This document shows, piece by piece, positions 8,458 through 14,629 of a stretch of 19,767 nucleotides of DNA; the first letter of the stretch is position 1; each line of letters opens with the position of its first letter. Under the pieces are notes generated by a model. It ran no database searches, was not told where the DNA came from, and saw only the letters and a program-made list of their open reading frames with translations. Source of the DNA: an uncultured Planctomycetaceae bacterium (GTDB lineage Bacteria > Planctomycetota > Planctomycetia > Pirellulales > JACPPG01); NCBI GenBank assembly GCA_945957305.1, contig CAMFLN010000002.1, positions 1 to 19,767 on the forward strand. The letters run 5' to 3'. The position numbers and the translations under genes were made by a program.

Positions 8458-8502
8458 CGTCATCTCCTGCAACTTGCCCGTCATCCCCTGCAGCTTGCTC
8501 GT
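8458..8502. repeat. Two-copy 21-base tandem repeat
   Basis: Two adjacent 21-base units, 8458-8478 and 8479-8499, differ at only three positions, and a third copy begins with CGT at 8500-8502. Each unit contains CGTCATCNCCTGCA. It lies in the non-coding gap upstream of carA, just before the structured RNA element. Recent duplication or a protein-binding array are both possible. Confidence 0.6.
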
Positions 8503-8507
8503 GCGGA

Positions 8508-8655
8508 GTGGACTCGGCTAAAGTCCGAGCACCGGTTCTCCCGATACGTGCGTAATGGCTGTGGGTCTCCGGAGTCGTTGGCGCAAGCCGGCGATATTCG
8601 GACAGCCTTACAAGAGGGTCCTTGCCCCGGCGAGCAAGGGCCCTCTATTTTTTTT
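8508..8655 (+). ncRNA. Candidate structured small RNA ending in an intrinsic terminator
   Basis: Three hairpins follow each other on the plus strand. The first (8508-8532) pairs GTG with CAC and CTCGG with CCGAG. The second (8552-8611) is long: GTAA-bulge-GGCTGT pairs with ACAGCC-TTAC, then CCGGA with TTCGG, then TCGTTGGC with GCCGGCGA, capped by a GCAA tetraloop. The third is the terminator at 8613-8655. The GNRA loop and the T-run are present only in the plus-strand reading, which favours that direction. No plus-strand coding gene lies just before the terminator or just after it, so it is neither a normal gene end nor a leader. It does not carry the hallmarks of SRP RNA, tmRNA or RNase P that could be checked by eye. 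The 5' end is uncertain; a weak promoter (TTGCTC 8495-8500, TAAAGT 8519-8524) would start it near 8531. Confidence 0.5.
8613..8655 (+). terminator. Strong intrinsic (Rho-independent) terminator
   Basis: A 13-base-pair stem (8613-8625 with 8634-8646, one T-G wobble) with an 8-base loop is followed by A and eight consecutive T residues (8648-8655). Only the plus-strand direction has the T-run. No plus-strand gene ends here, which implies an upstream non-coding transcript. Confidence 0.85.
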
Positions 8656-8732
8656 GCGCGCAGCTCGACACAGAAATTCTTCACACCTGTTGCGAGCCAC
8701 TGCTCAGATTGAGCCGCCGCGTATCGACAATG

Positions 8733-8738
8733 ATTATA
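8733..8738 (-). promoter_or_regulatory. Possible -10 box (TATAAT) for carA
   Basis: A perfect TATAAT is read on the minus strand, facing carA. There is no good -35 hexamer at 16-18 bases, so the promoter is weakly supported or needs an activator. If used, the carA leader is about 350 bases long and antisense to the small-RNA candidate. Confidence 0.35.
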
Positions 8739-8806
8739 GGCGCATTCGCCCGGCGCGCGTAGTCGCCGAAAACATTACGATCTGGGCAGAACGTTCCCGG
8801 CAGTAG

Positions 8807-10084
8807 CTAACCGGAAACCGGTTTGGGGGTTCGTTCTTTGACGTCAGGGCGTGCTTCCTGTCCTAGGCAGCGGCCGATCTGCCGCACGGCTTGTCGCAGC
8901 CGCGCTTCGTTTTCGACCAGAGCCATGCGCAAAAAGCCCTCGCCCGCAGGCCCGAAGCCAGAACCGGGGCTGGCCGCCACGTCCCCTTCTTCGAGCAACT
9001 TCATGGCGAAGCTGAGCGTATCCATGCGTGCCCGCCAGTAGTCGGGAATCTTGGCCCAGACGAACATGCCGGCCCGCGGCGGGGTGATGTCCCAACCGAT
9101 TCGGCGCAGGCCCTCGACGAGCACATCGCGGCGATGCTGATAAATCGCGGCCTGCGCTTCGACCGCAGCCTCGGTGTGCCGTAGGGCGACGATCGCCGCG
9201 ACCTGAATCGCCTGGAACATGCCGTAATCGTAGTAAGCCTTGATCGTTCCCAGGGCCCGCACCATTTCCGAATTGCCAGCGCAGAATCCGATGCGCCAGC
9301 CGGCCATGTTGTAGCCCTTGCTCATCGTAGTGAACTCGACGCCCACGTCCGCAGCACCGGGCGCAGCCAAAAAGCTGGGGGGCTGATAGCCGTCAAAGGC
9401 CACGTCCACATAGGCAGCGTCGCTGATCACCATAAAGCCATAACGCCGGGCGAGTTTCACCACTTCGACGAAAAACTCCGGCTCGACCGTCACGCTCGAT
9501 GGATTGTGCGGATAGTTGATGATCAACAGCTTTGGACGCGGATGCAGATGCTGGCAGGTGAAGGCAACGTTCGACAGGAAACGCTCGCAGTCGGCCACCT
9601 CGAGCGAGATTACGTTGCCCGAAGCTAGGGTCACCGCATGCGCGTGTGCCGGAAACGTCGGCGCAGGCACAATCGCCGTGTCACCGGGCCCCATCAGGGC
9701 CAGGCACATATGGCTGAAGCCCTCTTTCGACCCAAGGCAAACGATGATCTCCCCCTCGGGGTCGAGGCGGACGCCGTATTTCTTCAAATACTTGCTGGCC
9801 ACTTCGCGGCGCAAGTTCATGATGCCCGTCGATTGGCTGTAACCGTGATTCGTAGGATCACGGGCGGCCTCGACGAGCTTTTCAATGACCATGTCGTGGG
9901 GGGGATCCGACGGATTACCCATCCCCAGATCAATCACATCGTCCCCTGCGCGCCGCTTTTTATAGAGCAGCGCGTTGATCCGCCCAAATAAGTACGGCGG
10001 CAACCGGCTCATGCGCTCGGCGAGCCGCACCTTGAATTGCGGGAAGCCGTCGTCGGCAAAAGGCGACGAGGATGATTCGTTCAT
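8807..10084 (-). CDS. alaC: PLP-dependent aminotransferase, AlaC type (glutamate-pyruvate transaminase)
   Basis: This 425-residue class I/II aminotransferase is close along its whole length to E. coli AlaC (YfdZ), which makes alanine from pyruvate and glutamate in the cytoplasm. Visible family features are [13 protein letters not shown] (27-39), [12 protein letters not shown] (52-63), GSKEGFSHM (118-126), the cofactor-contacting NPSS (194-197) and DAAY (222-225), the Schiff-base lysine K256 in [10 protein letters not shown], and the substrate carboxylate arginine R386 in FLRMALVEN. The frame stays open upstream to about 10606, but similarity begins only after ATG 10084 and the upstream part is antisense to the BlaI gene, so 10084 is chosen. 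No clear Shine-Dalgarno precedes it. LL-diaminopimelate aminotransferase is a related alternative for the substrate; AlaC fits best. Confidence 0.92.
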   Translation of the reverse strand: MNESSSSPFADDGFPQFKVRLAERMSRLPPYLFGRINALLYKKRRAGDDVIDLGMGNPSDPPHDMVIEKLVEAARDPTNHGYSQSTGIMNLRREVASKYLKKYGVRLDPEGEIIVCLGSKEGFSHMCLALMGPGDTAIVPAPTFPAHAHAVTLASGNVISLEVADCERFLSNVAFTCQHLHPRPKLLIINYPHNPSSVTVEPEFFVEVVKLARRYGFMVISDAAYVDVAFDGYQPPSFLAAPGAADVGVEFTTMSKGYNMAGWRIGFCAGNSEMVRALGTIKAYYDYGMFQAIQVAAIVALRHTEAAVEAQAAIYQHRRDVLVEGLRRIGWDITPPRAGMFVWAKIPDYWRARMDTLSFAMKLLEEGDVAASPGSGFGPAGEGFLRMALVENEARLRQAVRQIGRCLGQEARPDVKERTPKPVSG

Positions 10085-10326
10085 CGGACAACTCGGGACG
10101 TCAAGGAGTCGGAAACGACAAGGCGGAAGTGCGGTCCAATCGCTTCCACAAGGATACCTCTTTGTTAACGGTTGGAAAACTGGCGTCTTAGGCCAGCCTT
10201 GCCGGCACAACCTGCAAACTCCAAGAGCCGTGGAGTTCGTCCCAGGTTCGGCGCTCGCGCCCGGCGGATTAATCCCCCAGCTCAGCGCTGCCTGTGCGAG
10301 TCTTCTGCGGATCGCCAGGAATTTAC
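10085..10326. other. Divergent spacer between the aminotransferase and blaI-like genes
   Basis: This is the left part of a 336-base gap. The blaI-side promoter and operators lie just to its right. No convincing promoter for the aminotransferase was found. A short inverted repeat (CTCCA-n7-TGGAG) lies about 10221-10237. No small gene or RNA signature was seen. Confidence 0.4.
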
Positions 10327-10354
10327 TTGACGACGACTGTCGTCGCACTACAAT
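10327..10354 (+). promoter_or_regulatory. Sigma-70-type promoter of the blaI-M56 operon
   Basis: TTGACG (10327-10332) and TACAAT (10349-10354) are separated by 16 bases, close to consensus. Transcription would start near 10361, giving a leader of about 60 bases before ATG 10421. One operator covers the -35 and spacer and a second covers the start point. Confidence 0.75.
10330..10343 (+). promoter_or_regulatory. BlaI-type operator O1
   Basis: ACGACGACTGTCGT overlaps the -35 box and spacer. It matches the second operator at 12 of 14 positions, with the same half-sites ACGAC and TGTCGT. Within an extended frame, 10331-10345 also reads as a perfect CGACGAC-T-GTCGTCG palindrome. Repressor binding here would block RNA polymerase. 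Confidence 0.7.
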
Positions 10355-10362
10355 GCCGCGTG

Positions 10363-10376
10363 ACGACATCTGTCGT
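10363..10376 (+). promoter_or_regulatory. BlaI-type operator O2
   Basis: ACGACATCTGTCGT is a perfect 14-base inverted repeat just downstream of the -10 box, covering the predicted start region. Its centre lies 33 bases (about three helical turns) from the centre of O1, so both sites face the same side of the DNA. The half-site resembles the ACA/TGT dyads of BlaI/MecI/CopY operators. Confidence 0.75.
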
Positions 10377-10420
10377 TTGAATGCCGATGTGGCACGTGAT
10401 GTGACAAGTGAGAAAGCGGT

Positions 10421-10831
10421 ATGAAAAAGCCTGACTCGACGCTCACACCCACCCAGCACGAGATTCTCGAGGTCGTCTGGCAACGGCCCGCAGGGGCGAC
10501 GGTGACTGAAATCTGGGAAGCGATTACACCGCATCGTCCCGTGGGGCGCACCACGATTTTGAACCTGGTCGACCGGTTGGAAAAGCGCCGCTGGCTCAAG
10601 CGGCATAAGGCCGACGACGGGTTTCGCTACATGGCTGCCATCGATCGCGAAACGACGGCACGCCTACTGACCACGGAGTTCGTGGACGGGTTTTTCGGCG
10701 GCTCGGCCAGCAACCTGGTGATGAGCCTTCTGGGGAACAAGCGGCTTTCGGCCACGGAGCTGGCCCAGCTGCGTCAGATCCTCGACACTTCGGCGGCGAA
10801 ACCTGATTCGCAAGGGGAGAGGTCACCATGA
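10421..10831 (+). CDS. BlaI/MecI/CopY-family transcriptional repressor
   Basis: This 136-residue repressor has a winged-helix domain (about 8-70) with the family pattern [13 protein letters not shown] and a recognition helix in [22 protein letters not shown]-terminal dimerisation helix region (about 84-122) includes [18 protein letters not shown] and [13 protein letters not shown]. In BlaI/MecI the cognate sensor protease triggers cleavage of an N-F bond in this region; by alignment with MecI the corresponding residues here are S102-L103, so the cleavage site differs or induction works otherwise. Its stop codon overlaps the start of the M56 gene (ATGA), the usual arrangement of a repressor with its BlaR1-type sensor. 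Two operator dyads in its own promoter indicate autorepression. No beta-lactamase or penicillin-binding protein gene lies nearby, so the inducer is unlikely to be simply a beta-lactam. Confidence 0.95.
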   Translation: MKKPDSTLTPTQHEILEVVWQRPAGATVTEIWEAITPHRPVGRTTILNLVDRLEKRRWLKRHKADDGFRYMAAIDRETTARLLTTEFVDGFFGGSASNLVMSLLGNKRLSATELAQLRQILDTSAAKPDSQGERSP

Positions 10832-13800
10832 GCACGGTCACCATCAGCGGCGAGATGCTCTATCTGGCAAGTATCGCCCTGGGTTCGATTGCCGTCTGCG
10901 CAGCGGGGCTGTTGGTAGGCCGGCTGCTCAGCAGGCGCGCGGCCCCGGCCCGTCACGCAGTGCTGCTGACAACCTTGGGCGTAACTGTGCTGTCCCCGTG
11001 TCTGTTGCTCGTCGCTATGCTGATGGGCTGCGGCTGGTCGCTCGACGTGCCGCGACGCTCGGAATCGACGACAAGAACGCCATCATCGCCCCGGATACCG
11101 GCCGAAACGAGAGCGGCGCAGCTTCCATCACGGCGGACCGTAGAAGCCAGATCTGCAGAGGCCGCGCGCATGTCAGACTTCGCCGCGACCAGCGGCGAAG
11201 CAAAAGAAGATGCGCGGCCACCAGCGCGCTTCGAGGTCGCCACGCCGCAGGCGGCCGTGAATTCCCGCAGCGGCGAGCAGCGCTTGAGTCGCGGCATCGT
11301 GTGGCAGGATGCGCTTGTAGTGACTGTGGGCTTGTGGGCGGTTGGTATTCTCTATGCTATTGTCCAGCTCGGCCGCGGGACTTATCTGCTCGCGCGTTTA
11401 CGTCGTACCTTGGTCACGCCGTCTGACGCCCGATTGTCGCAGATGCTCGATGGCTGTCGCACCGCTGTGGGCACGCGCCGGCGGGTGGCGATCTGCGAGT
11501 CCTCTTGGGCGCCAGCCCCCCTTTCTTTCGGGCTCCTCCGCCCAGTAATTGTCATGCCGGCGGGGCTGTCGTTGCAGCTCGAGGATGAACAGCTGCGCCT
11601 GGTGCTGATTCATGAGGCGGCGCATATTGCCCGCGGCGACCATTGGGTCGCCTTGTTGGAGCGAGTGACTGTGGCCGTGCTGTGGTGGAATTATTTCTTG
11701 CGGCGTGTCAACGCAGGGCTGGCGCGAGCCCGTGAAGAGATCTGTGACGACTATGCGGCAGGAACGGCAGCGCAGCGGCGCCGATTGGCCGAAGTACTGG
11801 TCGCGATCGCCGGTTGGCAACCAGCGAATTCGCTGCGTGTCGACGCGGCGACAGCCTTACTGGATGATGCGCGGGATGACTTGGCTGGCCGTGTCTCTCG
11901 ATTAGTCGACAGCACCTCGCGCGCGCTGTGCTTACGCAGGCGTTCGAAACTCGGCGTGTGCGCATTCGCCGGATTTCTGAGCGGGTTGCTGGCGCTGTCG
12001 ACACTGCAGGCCGACGATCAGGGGAAAATCCCGCTCAGCCCCGAGCAACAAGCGCTACTCGCCCAACTACAAGCGCAGCACATCACGCTGCACGAGGATT
12101 CCGCGCGCGGTTCCTACAGCGCAGTTTTGAGCGGGCGCGAAGCATCAGACGAGGTCCTCGCCGAGCTTGCCGATTTCGGCAAGGTTCATTTACTCGAAGT
12201 GTTTAACGGCGATGTCACGGACGCGGGCTTGCAATCGATCGGCCGGCTCGTCGAACTGGAAACGCTGCACCTAAAAACCGGCACTTTCACAGAAAACGGG
12301 ATCGCGCACTTGGCGCGATTGGAACGCCTCGCGAATTTGCAGGTCATGTCGCCGCACTTTACTGACGCTTGCCTCGCGGAGTTGGTGGCGCTCCCGAACC
12401 TGTCGCATTTGGATTTGATGGGCACCAGCTTATCGGACGCGGGTCTGCAAAGCCTGATAGGTTTTCCGGCGCTTAGCGAGTTGCGGATTAATGGCAGCCG
12501 GCGCCGCATCTCGGACGCAGGGGTGAAGTTCCTAGCGAACTTGCCGCGGCTGGCGCGATTGACCCTGGCGGGGCAGGTCGAGATTACCGACGCCGCATTG
12601 CAAGAATTGTCGCGCTCGGAATCGCTTGCCGCCCTTGAGGTCGACGGCCCGACCGTCACCGACGTAGGATTGCGTGCACTCGCCACACTGCGAAATCTAA
12701 ACGAACTGCGGGTGCTTGGCACGGGCATCACGAGTGAAGGTGTCCGCGCGCTCCAGGAGGCGTCGGGCTTGACGTCCCTAGCGCTGGTCAATTGCCCGAA
12801 CTTGAATGACGAGTCACTAGCCGCGGTCGGAGAGCTGACGGGATTGCACAGTCTCGCACTGTCGGGTCAGCAATTTACTGATGCCGGACTGGTTCACCTG
12901 CAGCAGCTCAAAAACCTCACGCGCATCGAGATCAAGGGCCCTCGCTTTACAGGCGCCGGGCTCGCCTCATTGGCAGTCTTGCCGATGCTGAACGATATCC
13001 AAGCGCATGGCGAGCGAATCGGAGACGAAATCTTCGCCCCCCTCAATCAGATTAAGAATTTGCGTTCGATCGACATTGGCGCCGGAGGGCCGACGAAACG
13101 CCCACGCATCACAGACGCCGGGCTGTCACGCTTGGACTCACCAAGCCTGGAGGTCGCGTCTTTTGTCGGCACCGATTTGACCGAAGCCGCATTCACGACC
13201 CTCGATGCACTTCCCAATTTGCGGAGCGCGTTTTTCCCGTGGAACCCACGATTGCAAGGGAAGACCTGGAATCGTCACCGGCGCGAAACGCAGCGACTAA
13301 GCACGCGTTTCCCTAGTCCGCAGGTCGCGCGTCTCACGCGGCCGGCGCTGAGCGATACACAAGTAGACCAGGAGAAGGCGATTGTCGCGGAATTGAAATC
13401 CCGGTTCGGCGAAAGCGCGATTCAATCCAGCGGCCACCGCATGGGCGAGTCGCGCTGCATCGTGCAACTCGACGGCCCGGAAATTGACGACAGCGTCGTC
13501 GACCAGTTGGCACGCCTGCCGCGCATCTTTCAGATCAACTTGCATCGGGCGCAGATCACGGATGCCGGCGTGGCACGCCTGGTCGAGATTCCCGGGATCG
13601 AATTTCTGCGCATCGGCAGTGACCGAATGACGAATGCCGCGATTGCTTCCTTTGCTCGCGCCGCGTCACTGAAGATGTTGGCCTTCTCCGGCGAGCAGAT
13701 CAATGACGCCGGTCTGGCCGCATTACCGCTCCTGGCAAATCTTGAGATCCTCGAGCTGGATGCGCCGGATATTACCGATGCCGGGTTGGCTGTCGTTCCC

Positions 13801-14586
13801 CAAATGCCGCGACTGGAGAGACTTTGGATACGCCGGCCGAAGATTACGGACGCGGGAATCGAAAAACTTCGCTCCGCGGCCCACCTGAAGGACATCGACG
13901 TCAGCAGCGAACTCCTTACCGACCAGGCGCTCGCGCCGCTCCTGCGGCTGGAAAACCTCGAATCGCTCAACCTGGCCAGTAAGCAAATCACGGACGCAGG
14001 CGTAGCCCGTCTCGCGCAAGCGCAGCGTCTGCGCTCGATCATTCTGCAAAGCCCGGCAATCACGGACGCCAGCCTGCAAACGCTTGGCCGCTTGGCGCAG
14101 CTCAGAACAATTTCCTTGACCCAAGCGCAACTCACCGACGAAGGACTAAGAGGGCTAAACGGACTTGCGCAATTGCAGAACTTGACCCTCATTAAAACGC
14201 GCATTACAGGCGCCGGAATGCGTCACTTGGAGAATTGCCGAGCGCTGGAGAACCTCACACTGAGAGGTCCCGCAGTCAGTAATGCGCTCTTTACCGCGCT
14301 GGAGCGTTTCCCGAAATTGTGGGGATTGCACGTCGGCGGAGCGGAGGGAGCGGCGGAACTGGTCGCGATCACCGACGAGGGGCTCAAGCTGCTGCCCAAG
14401 TTTCTCAGTTTGCGCGTGCTGTCGATTAATTACGCACGCGTTACGGACGCCGGACTCGATCCGCTGTTGGCACTGCCGGAATTGGACAACGTTTCGTTTA
14501 TTGGTTGCCCGGGCGTCACGTCGGCAGGAATTGATCGCTTGAAGCGCACGGCTCCCTCGCTCAATGCGCAGAGCTACCGGCAATAG
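10828..14586 (+). CDS. BlaR1-like M56 membrane metallopeptidase fused to a giant leucine-rich-repeat domain
   Basis: This 1252-residue protein has the BlaR1 layout: TM1 about 9-30, TM2 42-66, an external loop 70-158, TM3 160-180, a cytoplasmic zinc protease domain (about 190-365), and TM4 373-393. The zinc motif is HEAAH at 262-266, with a likely third ligand in REEICDD (E303/E304), so the protease looks intact. After TM4, where BlaR1 carries its penicillin sensor, there is instead an array of about 29 repeats of 23-24 residues with the pattern TDAGLxxLxxLxxLxxLxL. It forms two blocks: about 463-810 (14 repeats) and about 886-1252 (15 repeats). A non-repeat linker of about 75 residues joins them. 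The topology places the repeats outside the cytoplasmic membrane. ATG 10828 overlaps the blaI-like stop (ATGA), with a purine-rich GGGGAGAGG upstream. The inferred role is to sense a ligand through the repeats and relieve repression by the partner. Confidence 0.93.
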   Translation: MSTVTISGEMLYLASIALGSIAVCAAGLLVGRLLSRRAAPARHAVLLTTLGVTVLSPCLLLVAMLMGCGWSLDVPRRSESTTRTPSSPRIPAETRAAQLPSRRTVEARSAEAARMSDFAATSGEAKEDARPPARFEVATPQAAVNSRSGEQRLSRGIVWQDALVVTVGLWAVGILYAIVQLGRGTYLLARLRRTLVTPSDARLSQMLDGCRTAVGTRRRVAICESSWAPAPLSFGLLRPVIVMPAGLSLQLEDEQLRLVLIHEAAHIARGDHWVALLERVTVAVLWWNYFLRRVNAGLARAREEICDDYAAGTAAQRRRLAEVLVAIAGWQPANSLRVDAATALLDDARDDLAGRVSRLVDSTSRALCLRRRSKLGVCAFAGFLSGLLALSTLQADDQGKIPLSPEQQALLAQLQAQHITLHEDSARGSYSAVLSGREASDEVLAELADFGKVHLLEVFNGDVTDAGLQSIGRLVELETLHLKTGTFTENGIAHLARLERLANLQVMSPHFTDACLAELVALPNLSHLDLMGTSLSDAGLQSLIGFPALSELRINGSRRRISDAGVKFLANLPRLARLTLAGQVEITDAALQELSRSESLAALEVDGPTVTDVGLRALATLRNLNELRVLGTGITSEGVRALQEASGLTSLALVNCPNLNDESLAAVGELTGLHSLALSGQQFTDAGLVHLQQLKNLTRIEIKGPRFTGAGLASLAVLPMLNDIQAHGERIGDEIFAPLNQIKNLRSIDIGAGGPTKRPRITDAGLSRLDSPSLEVASFVGTDLTEAAFTTLDALPNLRSAFFPWNPRLQGKTWNRHRRETQRLSTRFPSPQVARLTRPALSDTQVDQEKAIVAELKSRFGESAIQSSGHRMGESRCIVQLDGPEIDDSVVDQLARLPRIFQINLHRAQITDAGVARLVEIPGIEFLRIGSDRMTNAAIASFARAASLKMLAFSGEQINDAGLAALPLLANLEILELDAPDITDAGLAVVPQMPRLERLWIRRPKITDAGIEKLRSAAHLKDIDVSSELLTDQALAPLLRLENLESLNLASKQITDAGVARLAQAQRLRSIILQSPAITDASLQTLGRLAQLRTISLTQAQLTDEGLRGLNGLAQLQNLTLIKTRITGAGMRHLENCRALENLTLRGPAVSNALFTALERFPKLWGLHVGGAEGAAELVAITDEGLKLLPKFLSLRVLSINYARVTDAGLDPLLALPELDNVSFIGCPGVTSAGIDRLKRTAPSLNAQSYRQ

Positions 14587-14629
14587 ACCGGGCTGCTCGC
14601 GCGGCGAGTGATCACCAGTGCGGCCGAAA

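Noticed and set aside
8287..8484. 65-codon minus-strand frame containing a KLQxMT heptad-like repeat
   Set aside because: It overlaps carA in another frame. The apparent protein repeat is simply the 21-base tandem DNA repeat translated.
8508..8655. Known RNA families (SRP, tmRNA, RNase P, cobalamin, glycine or c-di-GMP riboswitches) for the structured element
   Set aside because: The core motifs of these families that I know were looked for by eye on both strands and not found; the element is left as an unassigned candidate. 6S RNA could not be firmly excluded.
10085..10606. N-terminal extension of the aminotransferase to 10606
   Set aside because: The extension lacks aminotransferase similarity and would be antisense to the blaI-like gene and its promoter; ATG 10084 fits the family.
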